From contig NZ_AJVC01000004.1 of the NCBI RefSeq assembly GCF_000261365.1, positions 558,001 to 622,000 of the forward strand: a DNA stretch of 64,000 nucleotides. Reading direction: 5' to 3'. The position numbers were made by a program, and so were the translations under genes. The stretch comes from Herbaspirillum sp. GW103. GTDB taxonomy: Bacteria > Pseudomonadota > Gammaproteobacteria > Burkholderiales > Burkholderiaceae_D. Of this stretch, positions 9,050-18,139 are shown in pieces (positions within the stretch are counted from its first letter, which is position 1; each line of letters starts with the position of its first letter). The notes beneath the pieces are model-generated. The model had not been told where the DNA came from. It saw nothing but the letters and a program-made list of their open reading frames with translations, and searched no databases.

Positions 9050-9859
9050 TTAGGCTGCGCGCTTCTGTTGTTGATAACCCTTGAGGACTTCATCGCGCAG
9101 CACATCCCAGATCTGCTGGTGCAGTTCGACGAAGCGCGGGTGCATGCGAATCTCGGCCACGTCGCGCGGACGCGGCAGGTCGATGCGGAATTCGCCGATG
9201 GGGTGCGTACCGGGGCCGGCCGCGAGCACGATGACGCGGTCGGACATGGCGATGGCTTCATCGAGGTCGTGGGTGATGAAGAGCACGGCTTTCTTCTTGG
9301 CGTTCCACAGGTCCAGCACTTCGTTTTCCATCAGCTGGCGGGTCTGGATGTCCAGGGCTGAAAAGGGCTCGTCCATGAGGATGATGTCGGGGTCGAGGAT
9401 GAGCGTCTGCGCCAGCGCCACACGCTTGCGCATGCCGCCCGAGAGCTGGTGCGGATAGCGGTCGCCGAAGCCTTGCAGGCCCACGCGGAACAGCCATTGC
9501 TGGCCCAGTTCCTGGGCCGCCTTTTCATCATGGCCGCGATACTGCAGGCCGGCAATCACGTTCTGCAGCGCGCTGCGCCAGGGCATCAGCGCCTCGGCCT
9601 GGAACATGTAGCCGGCGCGACGGTTGATGCCCTTGAGTTCTTCACCGAAGACCTTGACGCTGCCCGACGAGGGTTGCAACAGACCGGCCCCGACATTGAG
9701 CAGGGTGGACTTGCCGCAGCCGGTCGGGCCGACCACGGAGACGAATTCACCCGGTGCAATCGAAAGATCGGTATTGGCCACGGCGGTGTAGCGCTGGGAA
9801 CGGTCGTCCTTGGAGACGAAGGTGCAGGTGATGTTGTCGAACTGGAGTGCTGGCGTCAT
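9050..9859 (-). CDS. ABC transporter ATP-binding protein, TauB/SsuB type
   Basis: 269 residues from the ATG at 9859. An upstream in-frame start at 9949 is rejected because it falls inside a perfect hairpin and adds 30 residues before the normal start (LQFDNITCTF). It has Walker A GPTGCGKST (44-52), a Q-loop in YMFQAEALMPW, signature LSGGMRKRVALAQ, Walker B ILMDEPFSALD and switch FITHDLDEA. ATP hydrolysis at the cytoplasmic face drives the partner permease. The MRKR version of the signature and PFSALD wording are typical of nitrate/sulfonate/taurine importers. Confidence 0.92.
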   Translation of the reverse strand: MTPALQFDNITCTFVSKDDRSQRYTAVANTDLSIAPGEFVSVVGPTGCGKSTLLNVGAGLLQPSSGSVKVFGEELKGINRRAGYMFQAEALMPWRSALQNVIAGLQYRGHDEKAAQELGQQWLFRVGLQGFGDRYPHQLSGGMRKRVALAQTLILDPDIILMDEPFSALDIQTRQLMENEVLDLWNAKKKAVLFITHDLDEAIAMSDRVIVLAAGPGTHPIGEFRIDLPRPRDVAEIRMHPRFVELHQQIWDVLRDEVLKGYQQQKRAA

Positions 9860-9928
9860 GGCAATGCGGGCCGCTGCGGCCCCGTTGGAGGATACGTAGG
9901 GAACTGGCAGGCCCCGGCCCCAGATGTG

Positions 9929-9952
9929 CAAATGCCCGTTGCCGGGCATTTG
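9929..9952 (-). terminator. Hairpin between the binding-protein and ATPase genes
   Basis: A perfect 10-base stem (9929-9938 with 9943-9952, loop TTGC). It lacks a clear T-run on the minus strand. Such a structure between a binding-protein gene and its transporter genes often lowers downstream expression or stabilises the upstream message; here that role is inferred. Confidence 0.55.
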
Positions 9953-9984
9953 CGCTGCAGTCGCACAGGCCGGGAGCGCTGCGC

Positions 9985-11022
9985 TTACTTGTACTTGGCG
10001 TTGGCTTTCTGCACGAAGGAATTGGTGAAGGTCTTGGACAGGTCGATCTGCTTGTCGGCCAGCGAGGGCTCGAAAGCCTTCAGGGTACGCAGCGCCGTGT
10101 CCGGGCCGCCCGGCGGGAAGTAGCCGTCCGGCGAGATGGCCTGGCGCACCTTCATGAAGGCGTCGATGTAGAGCGCGCGGTCACCCAGCAGATAGCTTTC
10201 CGGGACGGCCTTGATGATGTCGGAAGGGCCGGCCTTCTGGATCCACTTCAGCGCGCGCACCATGGCATTGGTCAGGGCTTGCGTGGTGTTGGGATACTTC
10301 TGGATGAAGGCGGCCGGTGCATACAGGGTCGCAGCAGGCATCGGGCCACCGAAGACGTCATTGGTATCCTTCAGGGTGCGGGTGTCGGCGATGGTCTTGA
10401 TCTCGTTGTGCTGCTCGAGCATGGAAATCACCGGATCGAGGTTGGCGATCGCATCGATCTGCCCCGAGCGGATGGCCGAAATGGCACCGGCTGAGGCGCC
10501 CACGCCGATGAAGGAAACATCGGAGGGCTTCAGGCCCGCCTTGGCCAGCACGTAGCTGGCCATGATGCTGGTGGAGGAGCCGGGGGCGGTGACGCCGATC
10601 TTCTTGCCCTTGAGGTCAGCCACGGTCTTGTAGTTGGGCATGGTCTTGTTGTTGACCGCCAGCACGATCTGCGGAGCGCGGCCCTGCAGCACGAAGGCCG
10701 TGATGGGCTGGTTCTTGGCCTGCATGTTGATGGTGTGCTCATAAGCGCCCGAGACCACGTCGGCACTGCCGCCGATCATGGCCTGCAGTGCCTTGGCACC
10801 ACCGGCGAAGTCGGAGATCTCGACCTGCAGACCCTCATCCTTGAAATAGCCGAGCTGCTCGGCGATGGTCAGGGGCAGATAATAAAACAGGTTCTTGCCG
10901 CCCACGGCAATGGAGACCTTGGGTTTTTCCAGTGCCTGCGCACCGGCGCTGCCGTTGAATGAAAAGTAGCCGGCCAGGAACAGGCCAGCGGCGATCAGCA
11001 ATTGCTTCCAGCTCAATTTCAT
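9985..11022 (-). CDS. ABC transporter periplasmic substrate-binding protein, NMT1/THI5-like
   Basis: 345 residues. A signal peptide (residues 1-28, ending SAGAQA) precedes a periplasmic type II binding fold. PLTIAEQLGYFKDEGLQVE near 51-69, DLKGKKIGVTAPGSST near 138-153 and IRSGQIDAIANLDPV near 188-202 are the landmark strings of the SsuA/TauA/NMT1 group. AAGGAGGAG lies just upstream of the ATG, an excellent ribosome-binding site, as expected for an abundant binding protein. Directly upstream in the leader is a 12-base motif repeated three times. The ligand is unknown; the neighbouring CoA-transferase suggests an organic acid that is activated as a CoA thioester. Confidence 0.9.
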   Translation of the reverse strand: MKLSWKQLLIAAGLFLAGYFSFNGSAGAQALEKPKVSIAVGGKNLFYYLPLTIAEQLGYFKDEGLQVEISDFAGGAKALQAMIGGSADVVSGAYEHTINMQAKNQPITAFVLQGRAPQIVLAVNNKTMPNYKTVADLKGKKIGVTAPGSSTSIMASYVLAKAGLKPSDVSFIGVGASAGAISAIRSGQIDAIANLDPVISMLEQHNEIKTIADTRTLKDTNDVFGGPMPAATLYAPAAFIQKYPNTTQALTNAMVRALKWIQKAGPSDIIKAVPESYLLGDRALYIDAFMKVRQAISPDGYFPPGGPDTALRTLKAFEPSLADKQIDLSKTFTNSFVQKANAKYK

Positions 11023-11052
11023 TATGTCTCCTCCTTGTGTGGATGGGGTATT

Positions 11053-11088
11053 GCTTGTTGTACAGCTTGTTGTACCGCTTGTTGCCGG
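11053..11088. repeat. Three tandem copies of a 12-base motif
   Basis: GCTTGTTGTACA, GCTTGTTGTACC and GCTTGTTGCCGG stand head to tail at 11053-11064, 11065-11076 and 11077-11088. They lie between the CoA-transferase stop and the binding-protein start, 30 bases before that start on the minus strand. Possible roles are a regulator-binding array or slippage-prone leader; neither is shown. Confidence 0.7.
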
Positions 11089-11125
11089 CGACCCCGTGGA
11101 GGGAGTCTGCCTTTGTCATGCCGCT

Positions 11126-12373
11126 TCAGAGAACGCCTTCGTCCCGCAGCTTCTTGATGTGGGCCTCATCATACCCCAGCGATTGCAGGATTTCATCGCT
11201 GTGGGCACCCAGCTCCGGCCCCAGCCATCTGGTCTGGCCGGGCGTCTCGGACATCTTGGGCGTGATGCCCGGCAGCTTGACCGGCGTACCGTCGGCGAAC
11301 TGGTGCTGCTCGAACATGTCGCGCGCCAGGAATTGCGCATCGTTCATCATGTCCTTGACCGAATAGATCTTGCCGACCGGCACATCGGCGGCCTGCAGCG
11401 TGGCCAGGGCGCCATCGATGGTCTGCGTGTCGCACCACTGCTGGATGGCGGCATCGATTTCCTCGGTGCGCGGCACCCGGCCATCGTTGCGCGCCAGGCC
11501 GGCATCGCTGGCCATGTCGTGGCGGCCGATGGCGACCATCAGGCGCTTGAAGATGGCGTCACCGTTGCCGGCGATGACGATGTTCATGCCATCGCCCGTG
11601 GTATAGGTGTTGGACGGCACGATGCCCGGCAGAGCGCCGCCCGTCCGTTCACGCACCACACCGGCGAAATCGAATTCGGGCACCATCGATTCCATCATGT
11701 TGAAGACGGCTTCATACAGGGCAACATCCACCATTTGCCCCTGCCCTGCCACGCACTGGGCGCCGGACTTGCCGTTCCAGCGACCACCGGTGACATCGCG
11801 ATGACGCAGCGCCATCATGGCACCGATCACGCCGTGCAGCGCTGCGATGGAGTCGCCGATGGAAATGCCGATGCGCACCGGCGGACGGTCCGGATGACCG
11901 GACACGTAGCGGATGCCGCCCATCGATTCACCGATGGCACCGAAGCCCGGCAGGTCGCGCAGCGGACCGGTCTGACCGTAGCCGGACAGGCGCACCATGA
12001 TGGTGGCCGGGTTCAGCTGCCTGAGGTCGTCGTAGCCGAGCTTCCATTTCTCCAGTACGCCGGGCCGATAGTTCTCGATGATGACGTCGGCGTCCAGGGC
12101 GAGCTTGCGGGCGATCTCCTGGGCGCGCTCATCCTTCATGTTCAGGGTGATGCTCTTCTTGTTGCGCGCCTGGACCGACCACCACAGCGAGGTGCCGTCC
12201 TTGAGCACGCGCCACTGACGCAAGGGATCCCCATTGCCGGGGGCTTCGATCTTGATGACCTCGGCACCGAACTCGGCCAGCATGCGCGAGCAGAAGGGCC
12301 CCGCAATCAGCGTGCCCAGTTCGAGTACCTTGATGCCGGCCAGCGGACCGGGCTTGGATGTGGCTGTGCTCAT
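11126..12373 (-). CDS. Family III (CaiB/BaiF) CoA-transferase
   Basis: 415 residues. The N-terminus (GIKVLELGTLIAGPFCSRML, residues 13-32) and EVIKIEAPGNGDPLR give the CaiB/Frc Rossmann signature. VDVALYEAVFNMME holds the aspartate that forms the acyl-aspartyl anhydride intermediate in formyl-CoA transferase. NYRPGVLEKWKLGYDDL is also diagnostic. The enzyme moves CoA between carboxylic acids. It is the first gene of a four-gene transcription unit with an importer, so it probably activates the imported acid; the acid is unknown. The Shine-Dalgarno sequence is weak. Confidence 0.88.
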   Translation of the reverse strand: MSTATSKPGPLAGIKVLELGTLIAGPFCSRMLAEFGAEVIKIEAPGNGDPLRQWRVLKDGTSLWWSVQARNKKSITLNMKDERAQEIARKLALDADVIIENYRPGVLEKWKLGYDDLRQLNPATIMVRLSGYGQTGPLRDLPGFGAIGESMGGIRYVSGHPDRPPVRIGISIGDSIAALHGVIGAMMALRHRDVTGGRWNGKSGAQCVAGQGQMVDVALYEAVFNMMESMVPEFDFAGVVRERTGGALPGIVPSNTYTTGDGMNIVIAGNGDAIFKRLMVAIGRHDMASDAGLARNDGRVPRTEEIDAAIQQWCDTQTIDGALATLQAADVPVGKIYSVKDMMNDAQFLARDMFEQHQFADGTPVKLPGITPKMSETPGQTRWLGPELGAHSDEILQSLGYDEAHIKKLRDEGVL

Positions 12374-12732
12374 CGTGCTTGCACCGGATGCCTGGCAGAA
12401 GCGGCCTGCGGGCGATCCGATGTTCTCCTCTCTGTCGATGCTGCGGGATCCGGCTCTTGTGGGGGTATGGCCGGTGTCCTGGAATGCAGTGGATTCGGGT
12501 GATGCTGCGCGGCGGGCAAGAGCACGGCACGGTGTGCGGGTTGATCAACACCTTGCAGCTCCTGGCCTGACGTCATACGTGCGCGCCGGCAGCCCACATT
12601 CTATTGCAGCATGCGCGCAATGTCGCGCATTTTGACCGTCATTGGCGACGTCATGCCTGCAAGTTTTTCATCTGAAAACGATCTCCCGGGCATCGGGTAC
12701 GCAGCGGACGAGCATGGGCCGTCGCCTGCCGC
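12374..12732. other. Intergenic region before the CoA-transferase operon
   Basis: No gene found. It should hold the promoter of the CoA-transferase/ABC operon (minus strand) and the 3' end of recR. GACGTCAT occurs twice (near 12569 and 12647), about 78 bases apart; nothing else stands out. Confidence 0.4.
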
Positions 12733-13329
12733 TCAGGTAGTACGGCGATCCAGCATGGCGCGGGCGATGGTGCCGGCGTCCACGTATTCCAGTTCACCGC
12801 CGACCGGTACACCCCGCGCCAGACGACTGACCTTCAGGCCGCGGGCCTTGAGGGTTTCGCTGATGTAGTGGGCGGTGGCTTCCCCCTCGTTGGTGAAATT
12901 GGTGGCCAGTACGACTTCGCTGACCACGCCATCGGTGGCACGGGTGATGAGTTTTTCGAGATGGATGTCGCGCGGCCCGATCCCGTCCAGCGGCGAGAGT
13001 CGGCCCATGAGTACGAAGTACAAGCCCTTGAAGGTCAGCGTCTGCTCGATCATGACCTGGTCCGAGGGCGATTCCACCACGCACAGCTGAGTGTGGTCGC
13101 GCTGGCTGTCCTGGCAGGTTTCGCAGACGACCTGTTCGGTGAAGGTATTGCACAGCGCGCAATGACGGATGGTATCGAGCGCCTTGGCCAGCGACTGGCT
13201 CAGGTCGGCGGCAGCGTCGCGATCGTGCTGCAGCAGGTGGTAGGCCATGCGCTGCGCGGTCTTGGGGCCGATGCCGGGAAGCCGGCGCAGCGATTCGGTC
13301 AGGAGGGTGAGACTGGAGGGCGTTTTCAA
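12733..13329 (-). CDS. recR: Recombination mediator protein RecR
   Basis: 198 residues. A helix-hairpin-helix ([20 protein letters not shown], residues 14-33) is followed by a four-cysteine zinc module (Cys57, 60, 69, 72), a Toprim domain (LCVVESPSD onward) and a C-terminal [19 protein letters not shown]alker-B-like end. It works with RecO, and RecF in some hosts, to load RecA on SSB-coated single strands. The start is a TTG whose last two bases form part of the upstream TGA stop (TTGA), so the gene is translationally coupled to the YciI-like gene. No in-frame ATG would keep the conserved N-terminus. Confidence 0.97.
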   Translation of the reverse strand: MKTPSSLTLLTESLRRLPGIGPKTAQRMAYHLLQHDRDAAADLSQSLAKALDTIRHCALCNTFTEQVVCETCQDSQRDHTQLCVVESPSDQVMIEQTLTFKGLYFVLMGRLSPLDGIGPRDIHLEKLITRATDGVVSEVVLATNFTNEGEATAHYISETLKARGLKVSRLARGVPVGGELEYVDAGTIARAMLDRRTT

Positions 13330-13628
13330 TTGCGGTCTACGGAATAGCGGAAGGCTTCCAGCGCCTCTGCCGTCATGGAGGGGACGAATTCGATGATCTC
13401 GTATTCGGCCACGCCACCGATGAAGAAGGGATCGGATTCCATGATGGCTTCGATCTCGGCACGGTCGGCACAGTCGGCAATGATGATGCCGCCGGTACGC
13501 GGCACCTTGCGGCCGGACATCAGGAATACGCCCTCGGCATATTGCTGGTTGAGGAATTTCTTGTGCGCAGTCAGCAAGGAATCGATTTCGCTTGCCGGCC
13601 TGGTGTATGTGATCGAGACGATGAACAT
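13326..13628 (-). CDS. YciI-like protein
   Basis: 100 residues starting at the ATG with GGAGG 4-5 bases upstream; an ATG six codons earlier would disrupt that spacing. It has the dimeric ferredoxin-like YciI fold pattern: [11 protein letters not shown] at the start, [22 protein letters not shown] (a conserved HxxFL helix), and [17 protein letters not shown] near the end. Its biochemical role is not known; some members have been suggested to be small-molecule enzymes. It lies between ybaB and recR and overlaps recR by four bases, which is an insertion into a gene pair that is usually adjacent. Confidence 0.85.
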   Translation of the reverse strand: MFIVSITYTRPASEIDSLLTAHKKFLNQQYAEGVFLMSGRKVPRTGGIIIADCADRAEIEAIMESDPFFIGGVAEYEIIEFVPSMTAEALEAFRYSVDRN

Positions 13629-13727
13629 GGTGCCTCCACTAAGCAATCCTGCATTCCATCAGAATCAGACTGTCCCGCGCGATGCTGCCTGCGCCCGGCG
13701 GCACTGGCCACCGGGCAGAGGAGCGCA

Positions 13728-14054
13728 TCAGAACGGCATCTTGAAGCCCGGGGGCAGCGGCATGCCGGCGGTGACGCCCGACATCTTTTCCTGGGCGGTG
13801 GCTTCGGCCTTGCGCACGGCATCGTTGAAGGCGGCGGCGACCAGGTCTTCCAGCATGTCCTTGTCGTCAGCCAGCAGCGACGGGTCGATGGAGACACGCT
13901 TGACGTCGTTCTTGCAGGTCATCACGACCTTCACCAGGCCGGCGCCGGACTGGCCCTCGACTTCGATGCTGGCCAGCTGTTCCTGGGCCTTCTTCATGTT
14001 GTCCTGCATGGCCTGTGCTTGCTTCATCAGACCTGCCAGTTGACCTTTCATCAT
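13728..14054 (-). CDS. ybaB: Nucleoid-associated protein YbaB/EbfC
   Basis: 108 residues. AAGGAG lies 8 bases before the ATG at 14054; ATGs at 14060 and 14051 are also possible. The protein begins [20 protein letters not shown], the standard family opening, and has the short beta-sheet with [20 protein letters not shown] and a C-terminal helix ending [18 protein letters not shown]. It forms dimers shaped like tweezers that bind DNA. Position between dnaX and recR is conserved in many bacteria, which supports a role near replication or repair. Confidence 0.95.
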   Translation of the reverse strand: MMKGQLAGLMKQAQAMQDNMKKAQEQLASIEVEGQSGAGLVKVVMTCKNDVKRVSIDPSLLADDKDMLEDLVAAAFNDAVRKAEATAQEKMSGVTAGMPLPPGFKMPF

Positions 14055-14136
14055 GCTCATTGCTCCTTGTTTCAATTCACGGAATTCTATCGCGTTTGGG
14101 CAGACGGTCGGCAATCCTTGCCTCGCCGTCCATGCC

Positions 14137-16302
14137 TCACAACGCCTGGATCGACCCCGGCACGATGGACGCGCCGAACTCGCGCATCATGCTCATCACG
14201 AAGGGATCGCTCTTCATCTTCTGTTCGGCCTTGCGCTGGCGCTCGGCACGTTCGGCCTCGGCCACGGCATTGGCGGTATCGGCCACGGCGCCGATCTCGG
14301 TCTCGACCCGGATTTCCTTGCCAAAACGCTCAGACAGGGCCGCGACCAGTTTTTCGATGCTGCCCGAGGAACGCAGGGTTTCCAGCGGGATACGCAGGTG
14401 GAAGCAGACGTTGCCGCCATTGAGCGCCTCGCAACGCACCAGTTCGCTCTGGAAGGCCATCTGGTGTGCCACGCCGCGCAGCGCGGTAAGACTGGCCGCC
14501 AGCGTCGGCCAGTGGCCATCCCAGCCCAGTTCGGCGGCAATGCGTGCAGTTTCCTGCTGCTGCGCGGGAGTGGCGGCCGGACGCTGGGGCGCGGGAGGTT
14601 CTGCGGGTGCCGCTGCGGAGGTGGCAGGAGCAGGCGCAGTATCCATTCTTTCTTCGGCAAAGCCGGGCATCGGCACCGCGGGCGGCATGGCGGACGAACC
14701 GGTATCGTCTTCCCAGGGGGGGATGGCGTCGAAAGGAGGTGGCTCGGGCATGTCCGGCGGGATCGACTGCGCAGCACGGCCCGCCTGCGACGGCGCCACG
14801 GCTGGGGCGGTCGGCGCTGGCGCACTGGCAACTGCTGCGGGGGCAACCGAGGGGACGGGTGCCGTCGACGGTGCTGGCGCTGCCGGCCGGGCAGCCGCCT
14901 TGCCGCCCTTGCCGCCGCGCAGGGCCATGAGCGCCGCCTCGCGTGCCGAGGTCGGTGCAGCCGGTGCAGCCGGTGCAGCCGGCGCAGCAGTGGCGGCAGC
15001 AGGCGTTGCCGCAGGCGCCGATAGCGGCGGCGTCTGGCTTGGTGCTGGTGCCGGGGTAGGCGCAGCGGCAGCCTGCGGTTGCGCACGGTTGACCGGTGCG
15101 CTCGTCACGGCGGCCTGCGGCGCCAGCAGGGGTGCGGCCTGGCGCGGCGCGGCCGCACGGCCGCCACCGGGCGCGGGCGGAAGCGGTGCGCTGGCGCTGG
15201 CACTGACCGGACGGAAGGCCAACATGCGCAGCAGCGTCATGCTGAAACCTGCATATTCGTCAGGGGCCAACCCCAGTTCATTGCGGCCATGGACGGCGAT
15301 CTGGTAGAACAACTGCACATGCTCCGCACTGAACTGGCCGGACAGGCGCAGAATATCTTCACGATTGGGCAGGTCATCGGCCAACGCGGCCGGCACGGCC
15401 TGGGCCAGCGCGATCTGATGCAGCAGCGTGCCCAGATCCTGCAGGGCGGCGTTGTAGGACAGGCTGCGGGTGGCCATGTCATCGGCCACAGCCAGCAGCG
15501 CGGCGCCGTCCTGGAGCGCCAGGGCATCGAGGATGCGGATCAGGTAGGACTGGTCGAGCGCACCCAGCATGCCCTGCACGGCTTCCAGCGTGACCTTGCC
15601 GGCGGCATAGGCGATGGCCTGGTCGGTCAGCGAGAGCGCATCGCGCATGGACCCGGATGCGCCTTGCGCCAGCAGGCGCAGCGCGGGCGGATCGAATTCG
15701 ATGCCTTCCTGGTTCAGGATGTTGTCGAGATGGCCGATGATGTGGCCCGGTGGCATCTGCTTGAGGTTGAACTGCAGGCAGCGCGACAGCACGGTCACGG
15801 GAATCTTCTGCGGATCGGTGGTGGCCAGGATGAACTTGATGTGCTCGGGCGGCTCTTCCAGCGTCTTCAGCATGGCGTTGAAGGCGTGGTTGGTGAGCAT
15901 GTGCACTTCGTCGATCATGTAGACCTTGAAGCGCGCGTTCGAGGGAGCATAGATGGCCTGTTCCAGCAACTGCGCCATCTCGTCCACACCGCGGTTGGAG
16001 GCGGCGTCCATCTCGATGTAGTCGACGAAGCGGCCGGCATCGATGGCCACGCAGGCCTCGCACACGCCGCAGGGCGCAGCGGTGATGCCGCCACTGCCGT
16101 CGGGACCGACGCAATTGAGCGACTTGGCCAGGATGCGCGAGAGCGTGGTCTTGCCCACGCCACGGGTGCCGGTGAAGAGATAGGCGTGGTGCAGCCGCTG
16201 CTGTTCGAGCGCGTGCGTCAGCGCGCGCACGACGTGTTCCTGGCCGACCAGGGTGTCGAAGCTGCGGGGACGGTATTTGCGGGCGAGAACTTGATAAGAC
16301 AT
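14137..16302 (-). CDS. dnaX: DNA polymerase III subunit tau/gamma
   Basis: 721 residues, clamp-loader ATPase. It has Walker A GTRGVGKT (45-52), a zinc module (Cys64, 78, 81, 84), Walker B MIDEVHML, sensor 1 ATTDPQKIP and an SRC motif (LSRCLQF). Domain III ends near residue 370. A Pro/Ala-rich linker of about 200 residues follows, then a conserved C-terminal domain (from about [13 protein letters not shown]) that binds DnaB and the alpha subunit. I see no A-AAA-AAG type slippery heptamer in the linker or C-terminal coding region, so if a short gamma form is made it would not be by the E. coli frameshift. It is followed 82 bases later by ybaB. No clear Shine-Dalgarno sequence is seen. Confidence 0.96.
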   Translation of the reverse strand: MSYQVLARKYRPRSFDTLVGQEHVVRALTHALEQQRLHHAYLFTGTRGVGKTTLSRILAKSLNCVGPDGSGGITAAPCGVCEACVAIDAGRFVDYIEMDAASNRGVDEMAQLLEQAIYAPSNARFKVYMIDEVHMLTNHAFNAMLKTLEEPPEHIKFILATTDPQKIPVTVLSRCLQFNLKQMPPGHIIGHLDNILNQEGIEFDPPALRLLAQGASGSMRDALSLTDQAIAYAAGKVTLEAVQGMLGALDQSYLIRILDALALQDGAALLAVADDMATRSLSYNAALQDLGTLLHQIALAQAVPAALADDLPNREDILRLSGQFSAEHVQLFYQIAVHGRNELGLAPDEYAGFSMTLLRMLAFRPVSASASAPLPPAPGGGRAAAPRQAAPLLAPQAAVTSAPVNRAQPQAAAAPTPAPAPSQTPPLSAPAATPAAATAAPAAPAAPAAPTSAREAALMALRGGKGGKAAARPAAPAPSTAPVPSVAPAAVASAPAPTAPAVAPSQAGRAAQSIPPDMPEPPPFDAIPPWEDDTGSSAMPPAVPMPGFAEERMDTAPAPATSAAAPAEPPAPQRPAATPAQQQETARIAAELGWDGHWPTLAASLTALRGVAHQMAFQSELVRCEALNGGNVCFHLRIPLETLRSSGSIEKLVAALSERFGKEIRVETEIGAVADTANAVAEAERAERQRKAEQKMKSDPFVMSMMREFGASIVPGSIQAL

Positions 16303-16399
16303 GGAGTGGCTGCCGTGGGCTTTTTGGCTCAGGGGGGCATTTTAAGCTATTTCGCCGCCGCCAACGCCTTTGCCTGCACGCTGCCGCCCTGCCCCGGCA

Positions 16400-17377
16400 T
16401 CAGGCCGGTGCGCGACGCGCCTTCTTCTGCGCATACATGGCCAGATCGGCGCTGTGCAGGAGCGCTGCCAGGTCGGCGTGTTGCTGCGGATCATATTGCA
16501 CCACGCCCACGCAATAATCGAGCTGATACTGGCGCCCAGCGCTCTGGTTGAAGACTTGCAGGGCCCCCTGCAGATGCTCCAGCACCACCGGGACGTCGGA
16601 CAGCGCGGTATTGGTCAGGAAGACCGCGAATTCATCCCCGCCCAGGCGACCGATGACATCGGACTCGCGCAGACTGGTCAGCAGCAGCCCGGCAAAATCG
16701 GCCAGCGCCAGGTCGCCTTCGGCGTGACCGAAGCGATCATTGATCTGCTTGAAATGATTGAGGTCGAATCCCAGCATGCAGGCTGGCCGGCCGGTGCGCT
16801 TGCCGGTGGCCATGGCATGCCGCGCCAGCGACTCGAAACCGCGCCGGTTGGATACGCCGGTCAGCTCGTCGATGGTGGCCAGTTTCACGGCGGCCAGCTC
16901 CTGCTCCACCATGGCCGCCAGATCCTTGAGCAAGGCCTGCTCATCGGCCTCAAAAGCGCGCGGCCGGGTATCGACCAGGCACAGCGTACCGAGGGTGAAA
17001 CCGCTCTCGCTCTTGATGGGGCATCCCGCATAGAAACGGATGAAAGGTTCGCCGGTGACCTGCGGATTGTCGGCGAAGCGCGGATCGAGCCGGGCATCAG
17101 GCACGATGGTCAGACCTTCATGCAGGATGGCATGGGCGCAGAAGGAAACGTCGCGCGAGGTCTCGGTGGCATCTCCCATGCCGACACAGGACTTGAACCA
17201 CTGGCGATGGACATCGATCATCGTCACCACCGCCATCGGCACATCGAACAACCGCCGGGCCAGGCGGGTCAGACGGTCGAATCGTTCTTCGCGCGGGGTA
17301 TCGAGGATGCGCAGCGAATGCAGGGCGTCGATACGGGCGGCTTCATTGGCGGGCAGCTCGGCGATTCTCATGGTCAT
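16400..17377 (-). CDS. GAF-GGDEF diguanylate cyclase
   Basis: About 325 residues; the start could be the ATG at 17377 or 17371, or the GTG at 17383. The N-terminal GAF domain (about 15-160) has the common FDRLTRLARRLFDVPMAVV and SFCAHAI strings. The GGDEF domain follows, with DELTGVSNRRGF at its start, an intact active site GGDEF, and RESD five residues before it, which matches the RxxD inhibitory site for c-di-GMP. It should therefore make cyclic-di-GMP and be product-inhibited. There is no EAL domain. It lies just upstream of dnaX on the same strand with a 97-base gap, and has its own promoter region upstream. Confidence 0.92.
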   Translation of the reverse strand: MTMRIAELPANEAARIDALHSLRILDTPREERFDRLTRLARRLFDVPMAVVTMIDVHRQWFKSCVGMGDATETSRDVSFCAHAILHEGLTIVPDARLDPRFADNPQVTGEPFIRFYAGCPIKSESGFTLGTLCLVDTRPRAFEADEQALLKDLAAMVEQELAAVKLATIDELTGVSNRRGFESLARHAMATGKRTGRPACMLGFDLNHFKQINDRFGHAEGDLALADFAGLLLTSLRESDVIGRLGGDEFAVFLTNTALSDVPVVLEHLQGALQVFNQSAGRQYQLDYCVGVVQYDPQQHADLAALLHSADLAMYAQKKARRAPA

Positions 17378-17562
17378 CAGCACAGAATGGACGTGGGTAC
17401 CACCTTTAACGAAAGGCTGCGAATGACTTTAACCCCAAATTTTTGGAGAAACAAGAATTAGTTTTTCACAATTGCACCACCGCTTGTCGGCTTTTGCTGT
17501 CAGCCGCTGCATCCTTGTCGAGCACGAATGACAGGCTCCCCGCTCCCCGGCCTGCCACGCGC

Positions 17563-18006
17563 TTACTTGCCGGCCGCCGCCTTTTCAGGAGCCTTGTCGG
17601 CGGGCTTGTCCGTCATTTTTTCCGCTGCCTTGTCGTCGGACCTGGCGGACCTGGCAGCGCCCTCCCCGGCCTTGTTCTCAGCCCGTGAGGACTTGCCTTG
17701 CCTGCCGTCCTTGGGTGCCGTTGCGGCCGCCCCCGCCTTGGCCTGCCCGTTGACCGTCAGTCCGTTGGCGGACAGCTTCACGGCCGCCTTGTCCTTGATG
17801 CCCTTGACGCGCTGTTCCAGGTCGGCCCAGTCCTTGAAGGCGCCGCCTTTCTGGCGCTCTTCCAGGATGCGTCTGGACATGGAAGGTCCGATTCCGCGTA
17901 CGCCGTCCAGCGCGGCCTGGTCGGCCTTGTTGACGTCCACCTCGGCCCAGGCCAGGGCGGTGGCGGCGAAGAAGCTGAGGATGAACAACAGGGTTTTCTT
18001 CAACAT
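17563..18006 (-). CDS. ComEA-like helix-hairpin-helix protein, secreted
   Basis: 147 residues from the ATG at 18006, which follows AAAGGA; longer in-frame starts run back through the hldA terminator and are rejected. A signal peptide (MLKKTLLFILSFFAATALAWA) precedes a helix-hairpin-helix domain, VDVNKADQAALDGVRGIGPS then LEERQKGGAFKDWADL (about 23-70), as in ComEA, which binds DNA in the periplasm during uptake. The last ~70 residues are Lys/Ala/Asp-rich and low-complexity. By family it could hold incoming DNA during natural transformation. No other competence genes are in the window. Confidence 0.85.
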   Translation of the reverse strand: MLKKTLLFILSFFAATALAWAEVDVNKADQAALDGVRGIGPSMSRRILEERQKGGAFKDWADLEQRVKGIKDKAAVKLSANGLTVNGQAKAGAAATAPKDGRQGKSSRAENKAGEGAARSARSDDKAAEKMTDKPADKAPEKAAAGK

Positions 18007-18049
18007 GATGTTTCCTTTCGACTTGCAACGTTCGGTTGGAGGAAAAACA

Positions 18050-18081
18050 AAGGGCAGCCCACCCGAAGGTGGACTGCCCTT
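18050..18081 (-). terminator. Intrinsic terminator after hldA
   Basis: AAGGGCAG (18050-18057) pairs with CTGCCCTT (18074-18081), one mismatch, then five more pairs around a CGAA loop. On the minus strand it is followed by a T-rich run, and it lies 58 bases after the hldA stop. Confidence 0.85.
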
Positions 18082-18139
18082 GCTCAACGAAAACCGCATC
18101 AGCCTGTTGACCGAAATTGCGCTAGAAATCGCCCTCAAA

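Noticed and set aside
9860..9949. Extended N-terminus of the ABC ATPase
   Set aside because: The ATG at 9949 is inside a perfect hairpin, and the added residues do not match the family.
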